Positions 49,551-58,381 of a stretch of 64,000 nucleotides of DNA are shown one piece after another; the first letter of the stretch is position 1, and the number at the start of each line of letters is the position of its first letter. The DNA lies in NCBI RefSeq assembly GCF_007859655.1, contig NZ_CP042304.1:1426001-1490000 (forward strand), read 5' to 3'. The notes below the pieces were generated by a model, which had not been told where the DNA came from, made no database searches, and saw only the letters and a program-made list of their open reading frames with translations. The stretch is from Devosia ginsengisoli. Its GTDB lineage: Bacteria; Pseudomonadota; Alphaproteobacteria; Rhizobiales; Devosiaceae. The position numbers and the translations under genes were made by a program.

Positions 49551-51143
49551 CTATTGCGCGACCTTGGTCACCCCGTAGAGCGGCGATGCCGCGCCGATGA
49601 CGACATTATCGACATTGACGTTCCAGGCATCGAACAACTGATATTGGCCACCCGGAACGAATGTCATCAGCTCATAGACGCGCTTCTGGAACTCGTCGGC
49701 AATCTCACGACGCTCCGCCGGATCGGAGGTGAGGGCAAAGCGTGCCTTGATGGCTTCCGCCTCCTCATCGCACGGCCATCCGGCCCAGGCCGCTTCGCAA
49801 TTGGTCTTGCCCGGCAGGTTCGAGATCGGCGTGTCGAGCAGACCGCCGGAAGCGGTAGTGATGAACATGTTCCATCCGCCTTCCGATTGCGGCTCGGTCT
49901 TGGCCCGGCGCTGGATGATGCTCGCCCAGTCGGAGGCTGCCAGTTCGACATTGAAGCCGATGCTGCGCAATTCCTGCGCCGCGATGAGCGCGAAATTGTT
50001 CACCGTGGGCAGGTCGGTGGGCTGCAGCAGCACGATGGACTCGCCGCCATAACCGCTTTCTTCCACCAGTTTGCGGGCCGATTCCACGTCGCCCGAACCG
50101 ATAAGCTCGGTACCGACATCGGTGGAATAAGGGCTATCGCAGGTATAGATCGACCGGCACTCCTTGCCCTCCCCTGGCGCAACGGCGGCCTGCAGATAGC
50201 TCTGCTGATCCACCACCATGGCGAAAGCCTGCCGCGCCTTGGCATTGTCGAAGGGCGGGTTGAGCGAGTTGAAGCGCAGGACGATCAGTTCGCCGCGCGG
50301 ATCGCGCGCCGCCACTTCCAGGTTGCTGTCCGCCCGCAGGATGGGCAGCATGTCAGCCGGCGGGCCTTCCACGAAATCCACCTCGCCGGCCATCAGCGCA
50401 TTGGCGGCCGTCTGGCGATCAGCGATGAAGGTCCAGACAATGCGATCCGTTCCGGCAACCTTACCGCCCGACAGCATGTCCTGCGGCTCCGAACGCGGCA
50501 CATAGGCCGCGTTGCGGTCAAAGACCAACTGGATGCCCGGCTTGGATTCCTCGGCATTGTAGCTATAGGGACCTGAACCGACCGGCACGGTAAACGGAAT
50601 ATTGGGGTCCTCACCGATCAGCGACTTCGGATACATGAAGGGAATGGGCTGATCCACCTTGGCCAGTACGTCCAGCACCAGGCCATAAGGCGCGTTCAGC
50701 GTCAGCACAAAGGTCTTGTCGTCAACCGCGACCAGGGATTCAGTGCTCGCCTTGAGCGTCCCGCCCATGCCGTCCTTGGCAAAGAACCGCTCCAGCGAAG
50801 CCACGCAATCCTCGGCTGTTACCGGCGTTCCATCGTGCCACGCCAGCCCGTCGCGCAGCACGAAGGTATAGACCAGCCCGTCATCGCTCACCGTGTAGTT
50901 GTCGACCATCTGCGGATGCGGGACCAGGTTGCTGTCCATCGAAAACAGCGTGTCGAACACCAGGAAGCCCATATTGCCGGTGATCTTGGCCGTGGTCTGG
51001 CTGGGGTCGAGCGTCGGCAGGTCGCTCGACGGCACGAATTTCAGCACGCTTTCCTGCGCGAAGACCGGACCGGCCAGCGCGGTTCCGGCCAGCAAGGCCA
51101 CGGCCAGAGCAGCCGCGAAAAAGTTACGTTTAGGCATCACCAA
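49551..51143 (-). CDS. Peptide ABC transporter substrate-binding protein (SBP_bac_5)
   Basis: 530 aa. Signal peptide KRNFFAAALAVALLAGTALA cut near GPVFAQ. SBP_bac_5 family signatures are VDNYTVSDDGLVYTFVLRDG, LAWHDGTPVTAEDCVASLER, and the later WIFKTA-free end with PGGQYQLFDAWNVNVDNVVI. It captures peptides or glycopeptides in the periplasm. First gene of the operon, downstream of the second palindrome. Confidence 0.93.
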   Translation of the reverse strand: MVMPKRNFFAAALAVALLAGTALAGPVFAQESVLKFVPSSDLPTLDPSQTTAKITGNMGFLVFDTLFSMDSNLVPHPQMVDNYTVSDDGLVYTFVLRDGLAWHDGTPVTAEDCVASLERFFAKDGMGGTLKASTESLVAVDDKTFVLTLNAPYGLVLDVLAKVDQPIPFMYPKSLIGEDPNIPFTVPVGSGPYSYNAEESKPGIQLVFDRNAAYVPRSEPQDMLSGGKVAGTDRIVWTFIADRQTAANALMAGEVDFVEGPPADMLPILRADSNLEVAARDPRGELIVLRFNSLNPPFDNAKARQAFAMVVDQQSYLQAAVAPGEGKECRSIYTCDSPYSTDVGTELIGSGDVESARKLVEESGYGGESIVLLQPTDLPTVNNFALIAAQELRSIGFNVELAASDWASIIQRRAKTEPQSEGGWNMFITTASGGLLDTPISNLPGKTNCEAAWAGWPCDEEAEAIKARFALTSDPAERREIADEFQKRVYELMTFVPGGQYQLFDAWNVNVDNVVIGAASPLYGVTKVAQ

Positions 51144-51244
51144 TTCTCCCTTGTCGCGCCACTACGGGGCACGCGCCGATCCTCCTTGCCCGCGCGGTCC
51201 GCAATCTGGAGCAAGCGCTGAAGCAATGTTAGAAACGCTACAGT

Positions 51245-51256
51245 GCAACCGGTTGC
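51245..51256. promoter_or_regulatory. Second LacI-family operator, before the ABC operon and the hydrolase
   Basis: GCAACCGGTTGC, identical to 41880-41891, in the 174-base divergent gap between the binding-protein gene and the alpha/beta hydrolase gene. It is well placed to act on both promoters. Confidence 0.82.
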
Positions 51257-51317
51257 ATGTCAACGCAGCCGTAAGTAGGATACCGGCCTCAACACAGGGA
51301 ATGCCACGCGGCTTCAC

Positions 51318-52256
51318 ATGACCCATATTCCGCCCCTCCAGCCTGAAATGCACAAACAGGATTATATTTCAAAGCTCTGGGAGCTGTTTCGCGCCCAGCC
51401 GGCACCGGCGCCACAGGTCATTCGAGCGACGGAGGAAGACCGCGGCGACTATGTGGTCGAGACCCTCGATCTGGACTATGCCGGCACCAGCATTCGTGGA
51501 TTTCTGACACGCCCCAAGGCAACCGGTCGCCATCCTGCCATGCTCTATGCCCATGCACATGGCCGTCGTTATGACATCGGAGCGGGCGAATTGCTGGATG
51601 GGCGCGCCGCGTTGCGCGGTCCGCTGGGACCGGTCTTTGCCCGAGCCGGTTTCGTCACCCTGTGCATCGACATGCCGTGTTTCGGCGCACGGTCAGGCGT
51701 GTCGGAAGACGCGCTGGTGAAACAGACGCTGTGGCGCGGGCACACCGTCATGGGACAGATGCTGAGCGAACTATCCGGTGCGCTGAGCTACCTCTGCGCA
51801 CGCAGCGATGTCGATGCGGAGCGCATCGGCACGTTCGGCATATCCATGGGCGCCACCCATGCCTATATGCTGGCCGGGCTCGACGCTCGCATAAAGGCCG
51901 TCGCCCATCTGTGCTGCTATGCCGATTTCGAGACACTGATCGAGCTCGATCATCACGACCTGCACGGCCATTATCTCACCATTCCCGGGTTTTCCCACGC
52001 AACGTCGGTGGGACAGATCGCCGGCCTCGTCGCGCCACGGCCGCAGCTCATCTGCAATGGGGCTGACGATCCGCTGACTCCGCCGGCAGCGATCGCACGC
52101 GCCTACCAGGAAACCGAAGCCGCCTACCAGGCATCCGGCAGTCCGGAAAACCTGAGCTACATCGCCTATCCAGACACCGGGCATACCGAGACCGATGCCA
52201 TGCGAGACGAGGTCATGGCGTTCTTCGCCACGCATCTGGGACACGCCAAAGGCTAA
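51318..52256 (+). CDS. Alpha/beta hydrolase (acetyl xylan esterase/dienelactone hydrolase-like)
   Basis: 312 aa. The nucleophile is in IGTFGISMGATHAYMLAG (Ser near 175), the acid in ICNGADDPLTPPAAIARA and the His in AYPDTGHTETDAMRD. The oxyanion region is HPAMLYAHAHGRRYDIGAGE. No signal peptide, so cytoplasmic. Substrate may be an acetylated sugar or ester from the same uptake route, as it shares the operator with the ABC operon. Confidence 0.88.
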   Translation: MTHIPPLQPEMHKQDYISKLWELFRAQPAPAPQVIRATEEDRGDYVVETLDLDYAGTSIRGFLTRPKATGRHPAMLYAHAHGRRYDIGAGELLDGRAALRGPLGPVFARAGFVTLCIDMPCFGARSGVSEDALVKQTLWRGHTVMGQMLSELSGALSYLCARSDVDAERIGTFGISMGATHAYMLAGLDARIKAVAHLCCYADFETLIELDHHDLHGHYLTIPGFSHATSVGQIAGLVAPRPQLICNGADDPLTPPAAIARAYQETEAAYQASGSPENLSYIAYPDTGHTETDAMRDEVMAFFATHLGHAKG

Positions 52257-52265
52257 GCTTGGGGC

Positions 52266-53135
52266 CTAGAGCGTCCCCCGCAGCGGCGGCGCGTCGGCCG
52301 TGATCACGTCGCGACCGAAGACACCGGTATCCTTGGGCACAAGGCGCACCACCGAATAGCCGCGCTCCTGCAATTGCGCCAGGAACAGCGGCAGGGTCTG
52401 CACCGTGCGCTGGTGGATATCGTGGAACAGGATAATGCCACTGCCCCGCGCATCCAGCCGGGCCATGGTCCGCGCCACGACGGTTTCGGGTGTATCCTTG
52501 TAGTAATCCTTGCTGTCGATATCGACATCCAGAATGACCATGCTGCCCTGCATGAGGTTGGTGCGCAGGAATCCGGTCTGCGACAGGTAGGGAAAGCGGA
52601 AGAAGGGCGAGAGCACCTGCCCGCCCCCAGCCAGTGCCAGCCGCACCGCCCTCTCGCCCTTGGCGATTTCGTCCAGCGCCGCCTGTCGATCGAGCGTGCC
52701 GAGATCGACATGATCGAATGTATGGCTGCCCACGGTGTGGCCACTCGCCGCCACCTGCTGCGCCAGCGCCGGATGCGCCTGTGCCGACGACCCCAGCATC
52801 AGGAAAGTTGCCTTGACGCCGAAGTCCCGCAAGGTGGCAAGAATTTCGGTCGTCTTGCCGGGCCGCGGGCCATCGTCGAAGGTCAGGATGACTTCGCCGG
52901 GACGCAGGATGATGTCCGTCGTTGAGGCCACGGCCAGCGTCCGTCCCCCGAGATTGCCGGCCGAAAAGACCCGTTCCGGCATGGGCTGCTGGGAAATGGG
53001 CTGCGAGGCCTGCAGGATGCTGTTGGTGATCAGCGGCGCCGTATTGGCCACCCTATGCGGCTCGGGCGGCTTGGCACAGCCAGCCAGTGCCACGCCCGCA
53101 ACCACAAGACACATAACAAAACGCGAAAGCGACAC
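52266..53135 (-). CDS. Polysaccharide deacetylase, predicted lipoprotein
   Basis: 289 aa. Lipobox VALAGC near residue 20. NodB motifs: GEVILTFDDGPRPGKTTEIL (first, metal Asp), GHTVGSHTFDHVDLGT (second, His pair), then FFRFPYLSQTGFLRTNLMQG and IILFHDIHQRTVQTLPLFLA. It likely removes acetyl groups from peptidoglycan or surface glycans in the periplasm. Single gene, convergent with the hydrolase. Confidence 0.92.
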   Translation of the reverse strand: MSLSRFVMCLVVAGVALAGCAKPPEPHRVANTAPLITNSILQASQPISQQPMPERVFSAGNLGGRTLAVASTTDIILRPGEVILTFDDGPRPGKTTEILATLRDFGVKATFLMLGSSAQAHPALAQQVAASGHTVGSHTFDHVDLGTLDRQAALDEIAKGERAVRLALAGGGQVLSPFFRFPYLSQTGFLRTNLMQGSMVILDVDIDSKDYYKDTPETVVARTMARLDARGSGIILFHDIHQRTVQTLPLFLAQLQERGYSVVRLVPKDTGVFGRDVITADAPPLRGTL

Positions 53136-53213
53136 GGTCTGAACTCAGCACGATAAAAGCTGAGCTCACTTTTCGTGATTATGGTTAACAATCCCCTCGC
53201 GAAACCTTAAGGA

Positions 53214-53678
53214 CTACTTACCCGCCAGTGATTTAGCCTTGCGGCCCAACGTATCCAGCGCGCTGAGAAAAGCCGAACGATCGGCCGGTCGGAACCCGGC
53301 ATTGTAGCCCTTGATCTCCCCCGTCTCGCGCAGATGCTGCTTGAGGTCGCGCATGGCCAGCGCCATGCCGATGGAGGCCGTGGTGAATGGCTTGCCGGTA
53401 AAACCCAGCACATGGCAGCCCTTGTCGATGGCACGGCTGGCCAGCGGAATATCGGCGGTGAGCACGATATCGTTGGGCTGCGCAGCATCCACGATCCAGT
53501 CGTCGGCCGCGTCGGCCCCTGCCGGCACCACCACGACGCGGATCATCGGATCGCGCGACGGCCGTACGCCGCCATTGCTCACCAGCGTGATGACCAGCCC
53601 CAACCGCTCGGCCACCCGCATGGCCTCGTCCTTGACAGGGCAGGCATCGGCATCGACGAAAATACTCGGCTCAGGCAT
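53214..53678 (-). CDS. YaiI/YqxD family protein (UPF0178)
   Basis: 154 aa from MPEPSIFVDADACPVKDEAM. The DADACPVK motif, an acidic DIVLTADIPLASRAI segment and KGYNAGFRPADRSAFLSALD are hallmarks of UPF0178, a PIN-like family with no settled function. It overlaps the AAA-type ATPase gene by 8 bases. Confidence 0.9.
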   Translation of the reverse strand: MPEPSIFVDADACPVKDEAMRVAERLGLVITLVSNGGVRPSRDPMIRVVVVPAGADAADDWIVDAAQPNDIVLTADIPLASRAIDKGCHVLGFTGKPFTTASIGMALAMRDLKQHLRETGEIKGYNAGFRPADRSAFLSALDTLGRKAKSLAGK

Positions 53679-54222
53679 GGGCAATGACGTCTTTCACGAA
53701 GGCCAGCCGCTCGGCGACCGGCACCTTGGGCAGTTCGACGATGCGATAGCCCAGTTCTTCATAGACGTCACGCATGGGCTGGTAGATGCGCTGCGCATGC
53801 TCCCAGCCCTCGATGCGCTCGGCATCGGTGGCAAATATCTCGCGCCAGGGCGGCGCGAAGAAGACTACCGGATTATAGCGATAAAGCGTGGCGGCCCGGT
53901 GATAGTGCTGACTGTCGGCAATCCCGAGCATCCGGCCATAGGCAACAAGGTCGGGGATACCACGGTCGCAGAGCACCGGTCCGGACGCACTTCGCAGGCT
54001 CTGCCAGCTCTGGATATCCCGATCCAGCATGAGTTCGGCAAACATGGTCGGGTTGCGCCATTGCACCGCCGGTCCGTCAATCGCGGCCTGGCTCTGGATG
54101 ACCGCCCGCGCGGCCTCCTGCCCGATGCCCAATCCAGCGCCCGCGGCAGCTTCGAGGAGTGTCGTCTTGCCGCCGGCAGGCGCTCCGGTAACGATGAAGA
54201 GATTGTCGGCATGCTGAGTCAT
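53671..54222 (-). CDS. AAA-type predicted ATPase (AAA_28 family)
   Basis: 183 aa. P-loop GAPAGGKTTLLEAA near 14, FAELMLDRDIQSWQS, SGPVLCDRGIPDLVAYGRML (Walker B-like) and FFAPPWREIFATDAERIEGW near 125. This small family is common in proteobacteria and not well characterised. It could be a nucleotide-binding regulator or kinase. Confidence 0.85.
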   Translation of the reverse strand: MTQHADNLFIVTGAPAGGKTTLLEAAAGAGLGIGQEAARAVIQSQAAIDGPAVQWRNPTMFAELMLDRDIQSWQSLRSASGPVLCDRGIPDLVAYGRMLGIADSQHYHRAATLYRYNPVVFFAPPWREIFATDAERIEGWEHAQRIYQPMRDVYEELGYRIVELPKVPVAERLAFVKDVIAHA

Positions 54223-54254
54223 GATGCGTCCTCGAGGCAGAAGGGGAGACGAAA

Positions 54255-54611
54255 ATGCAGGGAAAGGTGATCGACAAGGCCGCTTGGGCGGATGCCACAG
54301 TGGGTATCGATAGCTGGCGAGGAGAATTCGAGGGCGGCGCCCATGGCGCTGGTATCAGCGTGATTTTCGTCCACACTGAAAAGATAGGTGGAGGGCCGCG
54401 CCTGCACAAACACCCCTATCCCGAAACCTTCATCATTCGCAATGGCCGGGTGCGCTTCACTGTCGGCGACGAGACGATCGAGGCCACGGCCGGACAGATC
54501 GTGGTCTGCCCCGCCAATGTGCCGCACAAATTCGAAAATCTTGGCCCCGGACTATTGGAGCAGATCGATATTCACGAGGCCGGCGCCTTCGAGACCATCT
54601 GGCTGGAATAA
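54255..54611 (+). CDS. Cupin-domain protein
   Basis: 118 aa, single small beta barrel: PRLHKHPYPETFIIRNGRVR with two His ligands and Glu, and IVVCPANVPHKFENLGPG with the third His. These are typical metal sites of the small cupins. Substrate unknown. Divergent from the AAA gene with 32 bases between. Confidence 0.88.
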   Translation: MQGKVIDKAAWADATVGIDSWRGEFEGGAHGAGISVIFVHTEKIGGGPRLHKHPYPETFIIRNGRVRFTVGDETIEATAGQIVVCPANVPHKFENLGPGLLEQIDIHEAGAFETIWLE

Positions 54612-54621
54612 GGGCCCACGT

Positions 54622-55128
54622 CTATTTCGGTGGGTGAAGCCTGGTATCGAGCGCAGAGCCCTCCTGCGACCGCAGGGCGTAGCGTCCAACAGCTTGCGCC
54701 GCGATGAAGACGAGGTTCCAGCTATTGGTCGAAACCACGCTGGGCACCAGCACGAAGGGATGCGCCCGCAGCAATGCATCTCCGAAGGCCTGCTGACCCG
54801 CACTCGGTATGCCGGGGCGCAGCCAGCTCGCATTGGGCAACACCGACGCCTCGACCACATACACATCGCGCGGATCGAGCACCCGCAGCGACGTCAGGAC
54901 ATGGGGAATAGTATCCATCCGCTTGAAGCCGCGATGCACCGCCACTTCCAGGATGGTCGTCGACGCGTCGAGCGCACAATAGACCGCCCTGGTACCGGCG
55001 CTACTCCACCGCCCGCCAAACCGATAGGCGCCCTCCCCGCTATCCCAGGTTGCGGCGAACTGGCTGGCATCGAGCCGCCAGGCAATGAGATCGGTTCCGC
55101 CCAGCGGGCCGGGCAGCGGTGCCGTCAC
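54622..55128 (-). CDS. RES-domain toxin
   Basis: 168 aa. The domain has the name-giving Arg-Glu-Ser triad: WRLDASQFAATWDSGEGAYR with the Arg near 18, TTILEVAVHR with the Glu near 61, and STNSWNLVF with Ser near 135. Known RES toxins degrade NAD+. Encoded just after the Xre-type antitoxin, overlapping by 4 bases. Confidence 0.9.
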   Translation of the reverse strand: MTAPLPGPLGGTDLIAWRLDASQFAATWDSGEGAYRFGGRWSSAGTRAVYCALDASTTILEVAVHRGFKRMDTIPHVLTSLRVLDPRDVYVVEASVLPNASWLRPGIPSAGQQAFGDALLRAHPFVLVPSVVSTNSWNLVFIAAQAVGRYALRSQEGSALDTRLHPPK

Positions 55129-55604
55129 ACATAGACCCCGTATTCGATCTGGCCGAGCAAGGTTTCCACCAGCTCCGCACCAGCCGACGTGGTCAGCAGG
55201 TCGAGCGGCTTGTGGCCATTCAGCCCGATGGCCGGCTCATTGAGCCATTCCTCGGCATCGCGCTGGCTGCCCATGATTGCCGTGGCCTTGGCCAGTATCT
55301 CGGCGAATTTCCACACCCGCCCGCTCTGCTCGACGCTGAGCGGCTGGCCGGGATCGGCGCGGCGGCGCTGCAGCGTACGCACGCTCATGCCGATGGCCTT
55401 TTCGAAGGCCACGGCATCGAGCACGGTCAACTGCCCCTCGAGATAGCTCAGCGCCTCACCGGGCAGGCCGGCCGCGATGAGCTGATGGGCATCGAGCCCG
55501 TCATGCACGGCCTGCTTGAGCAGCCGCTTGCCACCCAGCAGCGCCGAGGCGCATACAGGCTCGCTCACAAAGGGCATTTGGGCAGCTTCGGCCAGACCGT
55601 GCAT
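55125..55604 (-). CDS. Xre/MbcA/ParS-type antitoxin
   Basis: 159 aa from MHGLAEAAQMPF at 55604, 6 bases after GGAGG; starts further up would fall into the promoter's -10. The helix-turn-helix (AVAFEKAIGMSVRTLQRRRA) lies in the middle and the DUF2384 toxin-binding part at the end (SQRDAEEWLNEPAIGLNGHK; KPLDLLTTSAGAELVETLLG). It neutralises the RES toxin and should repress its own promoter. Confidence 0.88.
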   Translation of the reverse strand: MHGLAEAAQMPFVSEPVCASALLGGKRLLKQAVHDGLDAHQLIAAGLPGEALSYLEGQLTVLDAVAFEKAIGMSVRTLQRRRADPGQPLSVEQSGRVWKFAEILAKATAIMGSQRDAEEWLNEPAIGLNGHKPLDLLTTSAGAELVETLLGQIEYGVYV

Positions 55605-55620
55605 GGCAACCTCCGTCATG

Positions 55621-55657
55621 TGTCGCAATATTTACGCCACATGTCGCAAATTGTCAA
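55621..55657 (-). promoter_or_regulatory. Promoter and operator repeats of the RES-Xre operon
   Basis: On the minus strand TTGACA (55652-55657) and TAAATA (55629-55634) are 17 bases apart, close to a consensus sigma-70 promoter. Two direct copies of TGTCGCAA (plus strand 55621-55628 and 55642-55649) lie 21 bases apart across it, fitting two antitoxin dimers on one face of DNA. Confidence 0.8.
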
Positions 55658-56785
55658 TCAATACACCACCACGCTTCTGATGCTCTCACCCGAATGCATC
55701 ATCTCGAACCCCTTGTTGATGTCTTCGAGCCGCAGCGTATGGGTGATCATCGGATCGATCTCGATCTTGCCGTCGAGATACCAGTCCACGATCTTCGGCA
55801 CGTCGGTGCGGCCCTTGGCGCCGCCGAAGGCCGTCCCCATCCAGGTGCGGCCGGTCACCAGCTGGAATGGACGTGTGGAGATTTCCTTGCCGGCACCGGC
55901 CACGCCGATCACCACCGACTTGCCCCAGCCGCGATGGCTGCATTCCAGCGCCTGACGCATAACCGTGGTGTTACCGGTGCAATCGAACGTGTAGTCGGCG
56001 CCGCCGATGAGATCGCCCCGCCTTTTGGTCAAATTGACCAGATAGGGCACCACGTCTTCCCCGATTTCCTTCGGATTGACGAAATGCGTCATCCCGAACC
56101 GCTCGCCCCAGGCCTTCTTGTCATTGTTGATATCGACGCCAATGATCATGTCAGCTCCAGCCAGCCGCAGCCCCTGGATCACATTGAGCCCGATACCGCC
56201 CAGCCCGAACACTACCGCCGTCGCGCCGATCTCCACTTTGGCGGTATTGATGACAGCGCCAATGCCGGTGGTCACGCCACAGCCGACATAGCAGACCTTG
56301 TCGAAGGCGGCCGATGCATCAATCTTGGCCACCGCGATCTCGGGCAGCACAGTGAAATTGGAGAAGGTCGAGCAGCCCATGTAATGATGGATCGGCTTGC
56401 CCTCGAACGAGAAGCGCGACGTGCCATCGGGCATCAGCCCCTGCCCCTGCGTCGCGCGGATGGCCGTGCATAGATTGGTCTTGCCCGAGCGGCAGGAATA
56501 GCATTCGCGACATTCCGGCGTGTAGAGCGGAATGACGTGGTCGCCCTTCCTAAGGCTGGTGACGCCTGACCCAACATCCACCACCACGCCCGCGCCTTCA
56601 TGCCCGAGAATGGCCGGGAACAGCCCCTCGGGATCGGCGCCGGACAGGGTGAAGTCATCGGTGTGGCAGATACCCGTCGCCTTGATTTCGATCATCACCT
56701 CGCCGGCCTTGGGGCCGTCGAGGTCCACCTCGACGATTTCGAGCGGCTTGCCGGGCTGGAAGGCAACGGCGGCGCGGGTCTTCAT
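55658..56785 (-). CDS. S-(hydroxymethyl)glutathione dehydrogenase / class III alcohol dehydrogenase
   Basis: 375 aa from [20 protein letters not shown], after an AGGAGAA site. Catalytic zinc Cys in [13 protein letters not shown], structural zinc in [29 protein letters not shown], and the NAD fold [39 protein letters not shown] is the class III hallmark. It detoxifies formaldehyde via glutathione (FrmA/AdhC type). Confidence 0.95.
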   Translation of the reverse strand: MKTRAAVAFQPGKPLEIVEVDLDGPKAGEVMIEIKATGICHTDDFTLSGADPEGLFPAILGHEGAGVVVDVGSGVTSLRKGDHVIPLYTPECRECYSCRSGKTNLCTAIRATQGQGLMPDGTSRFSFEGKPIHHYMGCSTFSNFTVLPEIAVAKIDASAAFDKVCYVGCGVTTGIGAVINTAKVEIGATAVVFGLGGIGLNVIQGLRLAGADMIIGVDINNDKKAWGERFGMTHFVNPKEIGEDVVPYLVNLTKRRGDLIGGADYTFDCTGNTTVMRQALECSHRGWGKSVVIGVAGAGKEISTRPFQLVTGRTWMGTAFGGAKGRTDVPKIVDWYLDGKIEIDPMITHTLRLEDINKGFEMMHSGESIRSVVVY

Positions 56786-56848
56786 GGGGATTCTCCTGTT
56801 CGGTTTCCCCATGACTTGGCACAGGCCCGCCTTGCGGGCAACCGAGCC

Positions 56849-57529
56849 CTATTGTCCCCCGCCCAGCGTCAGCGCCACATTCACCGTGGCTGCCAGGATC
56901 ACCGTATTGAAGAAAAAGGCGAACGTACTGTGGGCAATGACGCGCCGCCGCATGCTGTTGGACGTCACCTTGATATCAGAGGTCGCAACGGCCGCGCCCA
57001 GCACATAGGAAAAGTAGAGGAACGCCACGCCGTTGGGCTCCTCGTCGCCAGGAAAGCTCAGGCCTCCGGCAACCTCGGTATCGCCAGCCGCCTCCTCGGG
57101 CGCCTCGTAATATTCATAGGCATAGTGCAGGGCTGCCATCGTGTGGAAGGCAAACCACCCCAGCAGCACCGAAGTCACCGAGATCACCACCTCGCCGATA
57201 TCGGGATCATCCCCGCCGTTGAGCGCGAGGAACAGGGAAACCACGCAGACCACCACCACGCCCACGGCAATGAAGAAAATTCCCCCGACCGGGGCATCTT
57301 CTTCGCGCGCATGTTTGGCGAGAAATTCCGGCGTCAGCTTCGGCAGCTTCCTTGCCACCATGCCGAGGTAGCACAGGAAAAACGCATTGCCGGCAATGCC
57401 GACCGCATAGGCCGGCACCAGCCAGATCGTCAGCACAAAGGCCGCAAGCCCCACGCCACACGCCTGATAGAACAATCTATGCCTGTGTGACATGCGGCGC
57501 GAAAACATAGAAAAGCGGTTCTTGGACAT
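56849..57529 (-). CDS. DUF1345 family membrane protein
   Basis: 226 aa with about five hydrophobic spans (LFYQACGVGLAAFVLTIWLV; GIFFIAVGVVVVCVVSLFLA; near 130; FLYFSYVLGAAVATSDIKVT; STFAFFFNTVILAATVNVAL). The FSY..GAAVATSD..VTS motif is the family signature. Function not settled. Single gene. Confidence 0.9.
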   Translation of the reverse strand: MSKNRFSMFSRRMSHRHRLFYQACGVGLAAFVLTIWLVPAYAVGIAGNAFFLCYLGMVARKLPKLTPEFLAKHAREEDAPVGGIFFIAVGVVVVCVVSLFLALNGGDDPDIGEVVISVTSVLLGWFAFHTMAALHYAYEYYEAPEEAAGDTEVAGGLSFPGDEEPNGVAFLYFSYVLGAAVATSDIKVTSNSMRRRVIAHSTFAFFFNTVILAATVNVALTLGGGQ

Positions 57530-57580
57530 TGCAGGCTACCAGGAGACGACAGCGCACTGTGCGCCGCCGGCCCGATAGCG

Positions 57581-58369
57581 TCAAACCAGCCCGTTCTGCG
57601 CACCCGGCCCCGGCGTGGCGCCCGGAGGCACCTTGCCGAGAATGATCATGCCCAGCACTTCATCCTTGGTCACGTCCTCGGTACGGGCGCTGCCCACCAC
57701 CTGGCCGTTCTTCATCACCACGACCCGATCCGCGAGATCGAATACGTCATGGATATCGTGGCTGATGAGGAAAATGCCGATACCATCGGATTTGAGCTGC
57801 TTGATGAGTTCCCCCACCTGCGCCGTTTCCTGCGGCCCCAAAGCTGCCGTCGGCTCATCCATGATCAGGATGCGCGCATTGAACAGGATGGCGCGGGCAA
57901 TGGCGACCGACTGGCGCTGGCCGCCCGACAAAGCCTTTACCGGCTCCTTGAAGCGCCGGAAATTCGGATTGAGCCGGCCCATCACCTCGCGGGCCTTGGA
58001 TTCCATCGCCGCATCATCGAGCGTGCCGATCGCCGTGGTGATCTCGCGCCCGAGGAACAGGTTGGCGGCCGCATCGACATTGTCGGCCACGGCAAGCTGC
58101 TGGTAGATCGTCTCGATGCCATAGGCCTTGGCATCGCGCGGATTGTTGATCGACACATCCTCGCCGTTGATGCGGATCGAGCCCGCATCCCGCTTGTAGG
58201 CGCCCGACAGTATCTTGATCAGCGTCGACTTGCCCGCGCCATTGTGGCCGAGCAGTCCCACGACCTCGCCGGGAAACAGGTCGATCGAGGCCCGGTCCAC
58301 GGCGCGGATACCGCCGAAGGAGATCGAGATGTCATTCATCTCGACGAGAGGTGTCTTGGTGTCCAGCAT
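57581..58369 (-). CDS. xylG: D-xylose ABC transporter ATP-binding protein
   Basis: 262 aa, one ABC domain: Walker [19 protein letters not shown], signature [20 protein letters not shown] and Walker [22 protein letters not shown]. coli XylG has two ABC domains, while many alphaproteobacterial ones have one. Last gene of xylF-xylH-xylG. Confidence 0.88.
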   Translation of the reverse strand: MLDTKTPLVEMNDISISFGGIRAVDRASIDLFPGEVVGLLGHNGAGKSTLIKILSGAYKRDAGSIRINGEDVSINNPRDAKAYGIETIYQQLAVADNVDAAANLFLGREITTAIGTLDDAAMESKAREVMGRLNPNFRRFKEPVKALSGGQRQSVAIARAILFNARILIMDEPTAALGPQETAQVGELIKQLKSDGIGIFLISHDIHDVFDLADRVVVMKNGQVVGSARTEDVTKDEVLGMIILGKVPPGATPGPGAQNGLV

Positions 58370-58381
58370 GACAAGGACTCC

